64,000 nucleotides of DNA from JBDREC01 sp043820105 [NCBI: Pseudomonadota bacterium] (GTDB lineage Bacteria; Bdellovibrionota_F; JAHFAK01). The stretch covers positions 1 through 64,000 of the forward strand of contig JBDREC010000010.1 in assembly GCA_043820105.1 (NCBI GenBank), read 5' to 3'. Numbering within the stretch: the first letter of the stretch is position 1; every line of letters begins with the position of its first letter. Position numbers and translations under genes: made by a program. The notes under the pieces are model-generated. The model searched no databases and was not told the origin of the DNA. It was given only the letters and a program-made list of their open reading frames with translations. This document shows, in pieces, positions 17,415-25,814 of this stretch.

Positions 17415-19883
17415 TTATTTAAAAATAAGGTTAATTAACTTTTCTTTGACATAAATGTGTTTAGCTAAAGTTTTTCCCTCTGAATGCTTTATTACTTTGT
17501 CTTGTTCTAAAGCAGTTTCTTTTATCGCATCTTCAGATGCACTTCTATCAATTTGAAGTTCACCTCTTAATTTGCCATTAACCATTACAGCCAATTTCAT
17601 TGTATCAAGGTGCAAATATTTTTCGTCCCATTTTGGCCAAGCTTCTTTAAAAACTGACTGGCTATTCCCAAGCTTTTCCCAAAGTTCTTCAGATAGGTGA
17701 GGAGCAAAGGGAGCCAAAATCACAACAAAGGTTTTTAAAATATTCTGAAGCAGAAATTTATTTTGCTTATCAACTGGAATGATTCTTAAATATTCTGTTA
17801 ATCCATTATAAAGCTCCATAAAGCGAGCAACAGAAGTATTAAACATAAATCTATCAGTATCAATAGTAGACATCTTAATAGTGTTATGAAAAATTAAAAG
17901 CAGTTTTTTGTCTTCTTCACTAAATTCTTGTTCAACTAAATCTTTAGCAAGCATTGTGTTTTCATTTTCTTCAAAAAGCCTGACTAACCTTTCTGAAAAT
18001 CTTACCATTGCCTTGAACCCAGTGTCATCCCATGGGCCACCATCAATATAATTAAAACCAAAACTCAAGTATAACCTCAATACATCAGAACCATAATCTT
18101 CAACATATTGATCAGGGGAAACAGAGTTACCTTTTGATTTTGACATCTTTTGACCATCAGGACCCAAAACCAAACCTTGATGAGTCAGGCTCGGGAAAGG
18201 TTCTTCAAAATCAATGAAACCAGCATCTTTTAAAGCCATTGTAATAAAACGAGCGTATAATAGATGCATGCAAGCATGCTCTGCGCCACCACAGTATTTG
18301 TCAACTGGAAGCATTTTTTTTGTTATTTCTTTATCAAAAGCGACATCATTAAAAGATGTGCTTGGATACCTTAAAAAATACCATGAAGAACAAACAAAGG
18401 TATCAAGAGTGTCAGGTTCACGAGTTGCTGCTTTTCCGCATTTTGGACAAGTTGTATGCATAAAAGTTTTGCTTGTAGCAAGAGGTGATTCGCCAGTTGG
18501 TTTGAATTCAGCGTCTTCAGGCAAACATACTGGAAGATCTTTTTCAGGGATTGGAACTTCTCCGCAATCTTCACAGTAAACAATTGGTATAGGCGATCCC
18601 CAGTAACGCTGTCTTGAAACTAACCAATCATGAAGTCGGAAATTTATTTTGCCCCGACCGATATCTGAGCCTTCCATGTCCTTTATAATAGCAGGAATCA
18701 TGTCAGTTGACAGCATATCATTATATTTATCTGAATTAATAACTTTTCCAGCCTCTACAAAAGCCTCAGTTAACTCATCTTCAGCTTTTTTACCTTCTTC
18801 TAAAATAACTTTCTTAATTTCTAAATTATATTTTTTGGCAAAGGCAAAATCTCTTTCATCATGAGCAGGAACTGCCATTACAACACCCGTACCATAAGAG
18901 TAAAGAACATAATCACCAACCCAAATTGGAACCTTTTCATTATTCAATGGATTAATTGCATAGGCACCTGTGAAAACTCCAGTCTTTTCATCAGTTGTAG
19001 AAAGTCTATCTATTTCTGATTTTGCTTTTGATTTTTCAATATAAGCCTTAACAGCTTCTTTGTTTTCTTCTTTTGTAATTTTATCAAGCATAGGGTGTTC
19101 TGGAGCAAACGTATTATAAGTTACACCATAAACAGTGTCTGGTCTGGTTGTAAAAACTGTAAATTTTTCACCGGAAGACTCAATTGTAAAATCAATTTCA
19201 GATCCTTCGCTTCTTCCAATCCAGTTTGATTGCATGCTCTTTGTTTTATGTGGCCAATCAAGACCGTCAATTCCATCAAGAAGCCTTTGAGCATAATCAG
19301 TAATTTTAAAAAACCACTGTCTCAAATTTTTCTTTGTAACTAAAGTGTCACAACGTTCACAAGCACCATCATGAACTTGTTCATTTGCTAAAACTGTTTG
19401 GCAATTTGGACACCAATTAACAGGTGCTTCTTTTCTATAAGCAAGTCCTTTTGCATAAAGCTTCAAAAACACCCATTGCGTCCATTTATAATAATCAGGT
19501 TTAGAAGTATCTAGGATATGCTTCCATGTATATGCAGTTCCCATCTTTTTGAACTGCTCAATCATATATTTTACATTTGTTGTGGTTGAATCATTTGGAT
19601 GAACACCCATTTTCACAGCATAATTTTCAGCAGGAAGCCCAAAAGCATCAAAACCCATTGGGAAAAACAATTTTTTGCCAGTCATTAATTGATATCTTGC
19701 CCAAGTATCCATTAATCCATATTGATACCAATGACCCATATGAAGTTTAGCAGCCGAAGGGTAAGGAAACATAACCAAAACATAAAATTTATCATCCGCA
19801 GAATTCACATCAAAATCAAAAACCCCATCTTTTTCCCATTTATCCTGCCATTTTGCTTCAATTTTTTTAAAGTCATGAGCCAT
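17415..19883 (-). CDS. leuS: Leucyl-tRNA synthetase
   Basis: An 822-residue class I synthetase charging tRNA-Leu in the cytoplasm. The start is the ATG at 19883 (MAHDFKKIEAKWQDKW) with AGGAG upstream. The frame runs about 100 codons further 5', but that part only translates intergenic repeats. The HIGH box reads LHMGHW, the second signature is KMSKSKGN. The CP1 editing domain contains FTTRPDTVYGV, and a zinc-like CPNC...CERC pair lies at about 155-175. The C-terminal anticodon-binding and tail regions are present, with full bacterial length. Not in an operon: the downstream lipoprotein gene is convergent. Confidence 0.98.
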   Translation of the reverse strand: MAHDFKKIEAKWQDKWEKDGVFDFDVNSADDKFYVLVMFPYPSAAKLHMGHWYQYGLMDTWARYQLMTGKKLFFPMGFDAFGLPAENYAVKMGVHPNDSTTTNVKYMIEQFKKMGTAYTWKHILDTSKPDYYKWTQWVFLKLYAKGLAYRKEAPVNWCPNCQTVLANEQVHDGACERCDTLVTKKNLRQWFFKITDYAQRLLDGIDGLDWPHKTKSMQSNWIGRSEGSEIDFTIESSGEKFTVFTTRPDTVYGVTYNTFAPEHPMLDKITKEENKEAVKAYIEKSKAKSEIDRLSTTDEKTGVFTGAYAINPLNNEKVPIWVGDYVLYSYGTGVVMAVPAHDERDFAFAKKYNLEIKKVILEEGKKAEDELTEAFVEAGKVINSDKYNDMLSTDMIPAIIKDMEGSDIGRGKINFRLHDWLVSRQRYWGSPIPIVYCEDCGEVPIPEKDLPVCLPEDAEFKPTGESPLATSKTFMHTTCPKCGKAATREPDTLDTFVCSSWYFLRYPSTSFNDVAFDKEITKKMLPVDKYCGGAEHACMHLLYARFITMALKDAGFIDFEEPFPSLTHQGLVLGPDGQKMSKSKGNSVSPDQYVEDYGSDVLRLYLSFGFNYIDGGPWDDTGFKAMVRFSERLVRLFEENENTMLAKDLVEQEFSEEDKKLLLIFHNTIKMSTIDTDRFMFNTSVARFMELYNGLTEYLRIIPVDKQNKFLLQNILKTFVVILAPFAPHLSEELWEKLGNSQSVFKEAWPKWDEKYLHLDTMKLAVMVNGKLRGELQIDRSASEDAIKETALEQDKVIKHSEGKTLAKHIYVKEKLINLIFK

Positions 19884-19930
19884 GAAATATCTCCTATAAA
19901 ACAGATGTGTTAATAAAAAGAACAATGAGA

Positions 19931-20045
19931 GGTGTTTGGTATTTGGTATTCGGTATTCGGTATTCGGTATTCGGTATTCAGTGTTCAGGTAAATCCATTG
20001 TTCTCTTGTTCTCTTGTTCTCTTGTTCCCTTGTTCCCTTGTTCCC
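19931..20045. repeat. Tandem heptamer (GGTATTC) and octamer (TTGTTCTC/TTGTTCCC) repeats
   Basis: In the 19884-20276 gap upstream of leuS. First about eight 7-nt units based on GGTATTC/GGTATTT, then six 8-nt units TTGTTCTC x3 and TTGTTCCC x3. Related heptamers recur near 21711 (complementary GAATACC), and the octamer recurs near 31623. Apart from these and a -24/-12 element at 20216, the gap holds nothing I can name. Confidence 0.85.
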
Positions 20046-20215
20046 TTTCTTAACTCCAAAATCATCGTTTGTAAATAAAAAGAAAACAACTTTTTTCTTA
20101 TTTCCAGAAACGATTTTAATAATTAAACGAGCTTTCGACAAATGAAATATAAAGAGGCCTCTTAAGCTCTTTAAATAATAGCCTCTTAACAAAAACCTTT
20201 AAACCGTATTCAATG

Positions 20216-20230
20216 TGGCCTTAAATTTGC
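20216..20230 (+). promoter_or_regulatory. Sigma-54 promoter match
   Basis: TGGCCT-N5-TTGC, with GG and GC separated by 10 bp. It lies 46 bp ahead of the ATG at 20277, leaving a 5' leader of about 35 nt that contains the GGAGG ribosome site. Confidence 0.5.
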
Positions 20231-20276
20231 AAAGAAAAACTTTTTACAAAAAACAAACCATGGAGGATATTAAAAA

Positions 20277-20840
20277 ATGAAAAAAGTAAAAATAGTTTTA
20301 GCTAGCATCTTAATTTTATTTCTAGTTACATGGTCAATTTGCAAGGCAGAACAAATCGAAAGCTTAAACTTGCAGAATGCTAAGCTACCAGTTGAGATCA
20401 GTCAATGTGTCGAAAACCTAGCCATGGATTATTTAAATGATCTGGCAAGCTGGACAAGATCTTCACTAACTTTCTTGGAAGTTGATGAAGGTTTTAAAAC
20501 ACCAATGAAAGCATCTAAATTAAAAAAAAGAAAAAGCAATTTCGATGCTATTTTAAATTTTGAATCTGATGGAAGGTTTGTTTTATTTGATGATTACGCA
20601 GGAAGAATCAGGGAAGTCTCAATAATTGCCAGTTTAAATAACGTGGGAGTGATAAAAAAGGAAAATGAAATTAAAGGATTAATTTTTGATAAAAAACTAG
20701 GATTAAGCCTGGATATTTTCAGGCAATATAAACCTGAAGAAAAATCAAGATGTATCGTCGGAGAAAACACATCAATTGCTATTACAGGAAAAGAACTTAT
20801 CGAAGGCTGTGGTTTGAGTTATGTTGAGTTGATAGAATAG
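20277..20840 (+). CDS. Small exported protein of unknown function
   Basis: A 187-residue protein with signal peptide MKKVKIVLASILILFLVTWS cleaved near CKAEQ. Strong ribosome site (ATGGAGGATATT). The mature part has one N-terminal helix region (VENLAMDYLNDLASW) and a strand-rich remainder. Contains two Cys pairs that could form disulfides. A -24/-12 element precedes it. No family recognised. Confidence 0.72.
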   Translation: MKKVKIVLASILILFLVTWSICKAEQIESLNLQNAKLPVEISQCVENLAMDYLNDLASWTRSSLTFLEVDEGFKTPMKASKLKKRKSNFDAILNFESDGRFVLFDDYAGRIREVSIIASLNNVGVIKKENEIKGLIFDKKLGLSLDIFRQYKPEEKSRCIVGENTSIAITGKELIEGCGLSYVELIE

Positions 20841-20877
20841 ATAAGAATAATGACGTAGCATGTGCACGCTAATCTTA

Positions 20878-21174
20878 TTATAATAATATAACTTGAATAT
20901 GATTGAAAAAAACAAAAACATACATAAAAACTGAGAAATATGAAATAGCGTGAATAAATTTATGCTTTGAGTTTATATAGAGCAAAAAACAACCTAACAT
21001 TGGAATTAAGTTTTTAATATAAATGAATAAAAATAGATCTAAATCTAGCAAAGTTTTCATTAAAGGATTAAGCTCAATTCCAAAACCAGATTTGAGAATA
21101 AAAATAGTGAGAATAATATCAAGAAAGTTAAGGAAAAGAATGATTCTTAATGTTTTTTTAATACTTGTTCTCAA
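20878..21174 (-). CDS. Small DUF5658-like membrane protein
   Basis: Three or four transmembrane helices with the DUF5658 signature: NFLDIILTIFILKSG followed by ELNPLM. I choose the TTG at 21174, preceded by GAGGTTATTAAA. An ATG at 21207 lies upstream of the transcription start predicted from the sigma-54 element at 21212-21226, so it would not be in the transcript. That gives about 98 residues. Function of the family is unknown. Convergent with the exported protein at 20277. Confidence 0.7.
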   Translation of the reverse strand: MRTSIKKTLRIILFLNFLDIILTIFILKSGFGIELNPLMKTLLDLDLFLFIYIKNLIPMLGCFLLYINSKHKFIHAISYFSVFMYVFVFFNHIQVILL

Positions 21175-21211
21175 TTTAATAACCTCAAAATTAAATTCAA
21201 TATACATATTT

Positions 21212-21226
21212 ACAAGTTTCGTGCCA
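21212..21226 (-). promoter_or_regulatory. Sigma-54 promoter match
   Basis: On the minus strand: TGGCAC-GAAAC-TTGT, 10 bp between GG and G of the -12 box, one mismatch (T for C). The predicted transcript starts near 21200 and contains GAGG ahead of the TTG at 21174. Confidence 0.6.
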
Positions 21227-21284
21227 CAGGGACCCCAAGGCTAAGCGATTGTTATGTTTAGATTAATCTAACTATGAATAACTT

Positions 21285-21377
21285 ATGGAACAGGAAAAAT
21301 GGCGAGACTTTGCTCGTTTTTTTCGTGAATTTGCTCATATGAGAAGTTTTGATTTAGAGACTAAAAAAGCCGGCTAA
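21285..21377 (+). CDS. Possible 30-codon leader peptide
   Basis: ATG GAA CAG ... GGC TAA encodes MEQEKWRDFARFFREF and 14 more residues. The stop codon lies inside the 5' arm of the terminator at 21367. No clear ribosome site. The arrangement recalls a leader peptide plus attenuator, but no biased codon run is obvious. It may be chance. Confidence 0.25.
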   Translation: MEQEKWRDFARFFREFAHMRSFDLETKKAG

Positions 21378-21404
21378 CCCTAGCCGGCTTATATATTTCT
21401 TTTT
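21367..21404 (+). terminator. Strong intrinsic terminator
   Basis: A perfect 10-bp stem, AAGCCGGCTA / TAGCCGGCTT, with an ACCC loop, followed by ATATATTTCTTTTT. It sits in the 21245-21768 stretch, which holds no certain gene. The transcript it ends is not identified. Confidence 0.8.
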
Positions 21405-21418
21405 CAAGGAGGAGGAAT

Positions 21419-21478
21419 ATGAAAAAGCTATTAAGATGCTATTGCAGGAGGCGTGCCAAAACAACGCATCCCAAATAA
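21419..21478 (+). CDS. Possible 19-residue Cys/Arg-rich micro-ORF
   Basis: MKKLLRCYCRRRAKTTHPK, preceded by an unusually strong ribosome site AAGGAGGAGGAAT, immediately after the terminator. No relative known to me. The ribosome site is the only support. Confidence 0.3.
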   Translation: MKKLLRCYCRRRAKTTHPK

Positions 21479-21768
21479 ACACTTAATTTTAAGACATTAC
21501 AAAACAACGCACAAAAACAGTCTTTGTAGTCGAGACAATATTATCTCTATTAAACAAGGATTATTACTAATCTGTGACATGACTGTCCCAGAAAAAAAAT
21601 GATTAAGATTGGGATGTTTAAAAAAGCTAATATATTGACTAAAATAGTATTAAATGGGACATGAGCGAAACAGTTTGAACTCAGTGTTTAATATTTAGTT
21701 TTTTCCTCACTGAATACCAAATACTGAATACCGAATACAATAATAATCGCATAGAAAAGGAGCACCAG

Positions 21769-22965
21769 TTGGAATTTATAGCTGATTTTCATATACATTC
21801 GCATTATTCAATTGCAACTAGCAAAAACCTAGTGCCAGAGGAACTAAATAGGTGGGGAAAAATTAAAGGAATAGATGTAATTGGTACTGGAGACTGCATT
21901 CATCCAGGCTGGCAAGCGGAATTAAAAGAAAAGCTTAAACCAAGTGAAAATGGATTGTTTCAACTAAAGAAAAATCATCAAAGCTACTTTATGCTAACAG
22001 GTGAAATTTCCAGTATCTATAAAAAAAATGGAAAATGCAGAAAAAATCATAATATATGCGTTTTTCCAGATTTCAAATCTGCCAAAAAAGTATCAAAGAA
22101 ACTAGATAAAATTGGAAATATTAATTCAGATGGTCGGCCGATTTTAGGTCTTGATTCAAAAAATCTTTTGGAAATTGTCCTTGAATCATCTGAAAAAGCG
22201 TTTTTGATTCCAGCCCACATTTGGACTCCATGGTTTTCATTATTTGGATCAAAATCAGGCTTTGATACTATTGAAGAATGCTTTGAAGATTTAACTGCTG
22301 AAATATTTGCTCTTGAAACAGGGCTTTCAAGCGATCCTGAAATGAACCGATATTTATCAAGCCTTGATCGCTATACGCTTGTTTCAAATTCAGATGCTCA
22401 TTCTTGTGAAAAACTTGGAAGAGAAGCAAATCTTTTTGATACTGATCTTAGCTATGATGGAATCTATAATTCTTTAAAAACTAAGACCGGTTTTAAGGGA
22501 ACAATTGAATTTTTCCCAGAAGAAGGAAAATATCACCTTGATGGCCACAGAAAATGTGGAATAGCATGGACTCCAGAAGAAACCAAAAAACACAAAGGGA
22601 TTTGTCCAGTATGTAATAAAGAAGTTACAAAGGGTGTTTTATACAGAGTCATGGAATTAGCTGACAGAAAGAAATCCGAAAAGCTTGAAGAATTTAAATC
22701 AATAACATCCCTTGCATCACTACTTGCACAAACCCTAAACAAAAAAAATCCTTCTTGCAAAACCGTGCAAAATAAATATTTTGAATTAATAGAAAAACTA
22801 GGTTCAGAGTTTCATATTCTATTAAATGAAGATATTGAAAACATAAAAGAAGCTGGTGAAGAAAAGCTAGCTTTAGGAATTTATAATTTAAGAAACAAGA
22901 AAGTAATAATTAAGCCGGGCTTTGATGGTGAATTTGGTAAAGTAAGTGTATTCGAAAACAATTAG
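21769..22965 (+). CDS. Endonuclease Q-like PHP-family DNA repair nuclease
   Basis: A 398-residue protein starting at TTG 21769 with AAAGGAGCACC upstream. It opens with the PHP metal motif DFHIHSHYS and continues with TGDCIHPGW, TGEISSIYKK, PAHIWTPWFS and SNSDAHS, all of which match the EndoQ arrangement. A zinc finger (HRKCG...CPVCNKEV, about residues 258-288) follows the PHP domain, as in archaeal and Bacillus EndoQ. EndoQ cleaves DNA 5' of deaminated bases (uracil, hypoxanthine, xanthine) and abasic sites. Stands alone, upstream of hemB. Activity is inferred from the family. Confidence 0.85.
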   Translation: MEFIADFHIHSHYSIATSKNLVPEELNRWGKIKGIDVIGTGDCIHPGWQAELKEKLKPSENGLFQLKKNHQSYFMLTGEISSIYKKNGKCRKNHNICVFPDFKSAKKVSKKLDKIGNINSDGRPILGLDSKNLLEIVLESSEKAFLIPAHIWTPWFSLFGSKSGFDTIEECFEDLTAEIFALETGLSSDPEMNRYLSSLDRYTLVSNSDAHSCEKLGREANLFDTDLSYDGIYNSLKTKTGFKGTIEFFPEEGKYHLDGHRKCGIAWTPEETKKHKGICPVCNKEVTKGVLYRVMELADRKKSEKLEEFKSITSLASLLAQTLNKKNPSCKTVQNKYFELIEKLGSEFHILLNEDIENIKEAGEEKLALGIYNLRNKKVIIKPGFDGEFGKVSVFENN

Positions 22966-23002
22966 ATAATTTTAACTTACCACTTATAACAAGGAGACCA
23001 AA

Positions 23003-23971
23003 ATGTACTACCCAACTCATAGATCCAGAAGACTAAGACAAAATGAAACAATTAGACGTTTTGTAAGAGAAACAAAACTTACAGTTGACGACCTGGTAAT
23101 GCCTATTTTTATGGTTCACGGCAAAGATAAAATAGAGCCAATTTCATCAATGCCAGGAATTAATCGCTTCAGCATTGATAAAGTTGACGATGAGATTAAA
23201 AAAATAAGCTCACTAGAAATCCCAGCTGTAATTCTATTTGGAATCCCAGAAACTAAAGATGAGTGTGGCTCAGGAGCATATGCTGAAAATGGTATAATCC
23301 AAGAAAGCATCAAGAAAATTAAGGATCTTGCCCCAGATCTTTTAGTAATCGCTGATTTATGCTTATGCGAATACACAAGCCATGGTCACTGTGGTCTAAT
23401 TAAAGATGGTAAAATTCTTAATGATGAAAGCTTAGAAATCCTAGCTAGAACTGCGATAAGCCAGGCGAAAGCGGGAGCTGATATCATAGCACCTTCAGAC
23501 ATGATGGATGGAAGAATAGCTGCCTGCAGAGAAGCCCTTGATGGAGAAGGTTTTTCAGACAAGCTGATTTTATCCTATGCAGCAAAATATGCTTCCTCTT
23601 TCTATGGACCATTTAGAGAGGCAGCTGAAGGAGCTCCACAATTTGGTGATAGAAAAAGCTATCAAATGGATTTTTGCAATAGCCATGAAGCAATTAAAGA
23701 AATCCATCAGGACATTGAAGAAGGTGCTGACATGCTAATGATCAAACCTGCCCTTCCTTACCTAGATATTATAGCAAAAGCAAAAGCTGAGACAGTCTTG
23801 CCACTAGGCGCCTATAATGTAAGCGGTGAATATTCAATGATAATGGCGGCAGCTGAAAAAGGCTGGCTAGACCTTGAAAAAGCAAGCTTTGAAGCGGTTA
23901 CATCCATAAAAAGAGCTGGAGCTGATTTTATTATCACTTACTTTTCAAAATATTTAGCTGAAAAGATATAA
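23003..23971 (+). CDS. hemB: Porphobilinogen synthase (delta-aminolevulinate dehydratase)
   Basis: A 322-residue enzyme that condenses two 5-aminolevulinate molecules into porphobilinogen for tetrapyrrole synthesis. The metal-binding Cys cluster reads [14 protein letters not shown]. The two active-site lysines lie in [17 protein letters not shown] and [12 protein letters not shown]. Usual length and a good ribosome site (AAGGAGACCAAA-ATG). No other haem genes are in the window. Confidence 0.97.
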   Translation: MYYPTHRSRRLRQNETIRRFVRETKLTVDDLVMPIFMVHGKDKIEPISSMPGINRFSIDKVDDEIKKISSLEIPAVILFGIPETKDECGSGAYAENGIIQESIKKIKDLAPDLLVIADLCLCEYTSHGHCGLIKDGKILNDESLEILARTAISQAKAGADIIAPSDMMDGRIAACREALDGEGFSDKLILSYAAKYASSFYGPFREAAEGAPQFGDRKSYQMDFCNSHEAIKEIHQDIEEGADMLMIKPALPYLDIIAKAKAETVLPLGAYNVSGEYSMIMAAAEKGWLDLEKASFEAVTSIKRAGADFIITYFSKYLAEKI

Positions 23972-23978
23972 ACCTTAA

Positions 23979-24530
23979 TTAAATATTTTCCTGCAAGTAC
24001 AAGTCCCCAACAACAATACCTTCTACAATAAAGAAATGATCTTTACTTTCAACTGTAAAATTATAAACGACTCCATTATAAGCAAAAGAATTAATCTGCT
24101 TGATTCTCACAACACGGCCATCATATCCAAATAATTCATCTGATAAATTTAAATCTTCAACTAAAACAATATCTCCATTAAATAAAAGTAAAGGATGCTT
24201 TTTTGTTAGCATAATTTTTTTTCCATTATCAAGTTCGATATTTACAATGCTTTTAACTGTAAAAGCCTGACTTTGATATTTTTCAAGTATAGCACTTTCC
24301 TTAAGTGAAAATTCATCAGTGCCAAACACAGGAACAAAAATCGAAAAAGAAGCCATTTCATCAAATAAATCCCCTGCCTTTAAAAATCTTATTTGATCAT
24401 TTTCATTATTCCTTACCATAATTTTGCTGTCTGGGTGAAAACAGCTTGTGTTAATCACAAGCGAATATGCATTTACAAAGATTAAAACTGTAGCCAATAC
24501 AATAGCAAAAAAAACATTTTTAAAATTCAT
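23979..24530 (-). CDS. Secreted stand-alone Hint (hedgehog/intein) domain protein
   Basis: A 183-residue protein. Residues 1-22 are a signal peptide. A Hint domain then starts almost at once with SCFHPDSKIMV (Cys30 as the nucleophile), continues with KAGDLF, TKKHPLLLFNG (the T/K-x-x-H block) and ends YNFTVESKDHFFIVEGIVVGD. The usual intein C-terminal His-Asn is replaced by Gly-Asp, so protein splicing is unlikely; thioester chemistry as in hedgehog-type domains remains possible. There is no extein or adhesin region. The ribosome site AAAAGGAGAAAAAG and a sigma-54 element at 24587 precede it. Confidence 0.82.
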   Translation of the reverse strand: MNFKNVFFAIVLATVLIFVNAYSLVINTSCFHPDSKIMVRNNENDQIRFLKAGDLFDEMASFSIFVPVFGTDEFSLKESAILEKYQSQAFTVKSIVNIELDNGKKIMLTKKHPLLLFNGDIVLVEDLNLSDELFGYDGRVVRIKQINSFAYNGVVYNFTVESKDHFFIVEGIVVGDLYLQENI

Positions 24531-24586
24531 CTTTTTCTCCTTTTTAAATTATTTAATACTATGGAAAACGTAAGACTTTTGATATA

Positions 24587-24601
24587 GCAAGCTCCATGCC
24601 A
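24587..24601 (-). promoter_or_regulatory. Sigma-54 promoter match for the Hint gene
   Basis: Minus strand TGGCAT-GGAGC-TTGC, with correct spacing and one mismatch at the end of the -24 box. Transcription would start near 24575, 45 nt before the ATG at 24530. Confidence 0.6.
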
Positions 24602-24803
24602 AAGTGCCAAAACATCTAATTCGTTTAATTTCAGCTAGTAATAAAATCGAATTTTTTGTTAAAAATAATTTTATCAAAATAGCAACATTCTACATTTCAA
24701 AATTGCAAATTTAGTTTTTTTCCAAAATGATAAACAGTTTTTCGATAATGATAACTTCTAACAACACCATATCGTAACCATTTGTTTTTATTGGTTTTGA
24801 GTT

Positions 24804-24818
24804 TGGCACAAAAAATGC
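24804..24818 (+). promoter_or_regulatory. Sigma-54 promoter match abutting an IS remnant
   Basis: TGGCAC-AAAAA-ATGC on the plus strand, one mismatch in the -12 box. The predicted start (near 24830) is only about five bases before the left end of the IS remnant at 24835. The next gene downstream is the DHp-like/NtrC pair at 25378. Confidence 0.5.
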
Positions 24819-24834
24819 ATATATTTTTAAATGA

Positions 24835-25294
24835 GGCTGTTGAGAAATTGATAAGTCATTGATCTTTGGCAAGAAAATAAGATTGAAAAAGCCCTAGTTT
24901 TTAATATAGTTGATATTACTAATTATTAACTACAGACCAGGGCTTAAGTATGAATATATCTAAAAGTCATAAGAAACTGGATATATCGGAAGATGAGAGA
25001 TGTTCCCAATTGGTTAAGGAAAATACGTTCCGGCATAGAGCGCAAGTTTGGAGAAGGGAAGTTGAAGCACGGAATGAGAAGAACGAGATACAGAGGACAT
25101 TAAAATAAACCAACTCGTATGAGAGGTTTATAAAAATAATATTTTGAGATTGTTGATAAATTAGTGGATAGCAAGGCGGTCGATGAAAATTTACTTGAGG
25201 CGTACTACTGTACGTCGAAAGTTAATTTTTAGCGGCCAACGCAGCTAGCCGCTAATTTTGCAACAATCTCGCAAAAGATTCTGGGGCAACAGCT
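24835..25294 (+). mobile_element. Internally deleted IS (DDE transposase, IS1182/IS5-like)
   Basis: Bounded by GGCTGTT (24835-24841) and AACAGCT (25288-25294), an imperfect inverted pair. ATG near 24951 opens an N-terminal fragment (MNISKSHKKLDISEDER). After a frame change the C-terminal DDE-transposase block reads IERKFGEGKLKHGMRRTRYRG, then TNSYERFIKIIF. The catalytic middle is missing. A 135-bp palindromic element lies inside the right part. A shorter relic with the same ends is at 49974-50095. Confidence 0.7.
25142..25276. repeat. 135-bp long imperfect palindrome (MITE/REP-like)
   Basis: The arms TTTTGAGATTGTTG and CAACAATCTCGCAAAA mark the ends. The internal sequence continues the symmetry (AAATTAGTGGATAGC against GCTAGCCGCTAATTT, and a centre near GTACTACTGTAC). 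It would fold into one long hairpin. It sits within the IS remnant and carries no frame. Confidence 0.65.
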
Positions 25295-25377
25295 TGTTTT
25301 GCTCCAAGCATCTCGATAGATGAACTAAAGACAAGGATCGAGGCTGATATAAAGTTAAACTAAAAAGGAGTTAATTT

Positions 25378-25791
25378 TTGCATAAAAATGATTTTAAAAA
25401 AATCACCAAAAAACTTTTTCATGATATTAATAAACCAATTATTAATGCCTATATGGTCATTAGTACTTGTTATAAATTAATGAACAAGTTAAGTTCCAAT
25501 GGACTAAATGATCTTTTGTCAGAACAATTTACCGAACTTAGAAGAATTACTCAAAAACAATCCTTAAAACTTGAAAATATCTATGATGTTTTAAATCAGC
25601 AAGAAACAAAATATTTAGAAAGCACATATAAAAGATATACGTCTCAATTTTCTTTTTTAAATGATTTAATAACAAATAATAATTTTGATAATCTCCTTTC
25701 TGAAGAGCTTATTAATAAGCTCTCTTCAATAGACAAAGAAAACACCAAATTCGCTTTAAATATTATTAAATCTATCAACGATGATGTTTAA
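25378..25791 (+). CDS. Small DHp-like protein paired with an NtrC-type regulator
   Basis: A 137-residue helical protein from TTG 25378 (AAAAGGAGTTAATTT upstream). LFHDINKPIINAY (His15) resembles the H-box of histidine-kinase dimerisation domains (HDxNxP), and a second helix with QFTELRRITQKQSLKLENI follows, as in a four-helix DHp bundle. No ATPase (N, G1, G2) motifs exist. It is 23 bp upstream of a sigma-54 response regulator. It may be a phosphotransfer or inhibitor partner of that regulator; the family is not recognised. Confidence 0.6.
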   Translation: MHKNDFKKITKKLFHDINKPIINAYMVISTCYKLMNKLSSNGLNDLLSEQFTELRRITQKQSLKLENIYDVLNQQETKYLESTYKRYTSQFSFLNDLITNNNFDNLLSEELINKLSSIDKENTKFALNIIKSINDDV

Positions 25792-25814
25792 TTTCTTTTT
25801 GGGAGTAAATAAAA

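Noticed and set aside
19931-20045. The tandem repeats as a CRISPR array
   Set aside because: The units are 7-8 nt and contiguous; there are no spacers and no cas genes.
19884-20192. A 100-codon N-terminal extension of leuS
   Set aside because: It translates the tandem repeats (NTEYRIPNTEYRIP), while the internal ATG at 19883 has AGGAG and gives the standard length.
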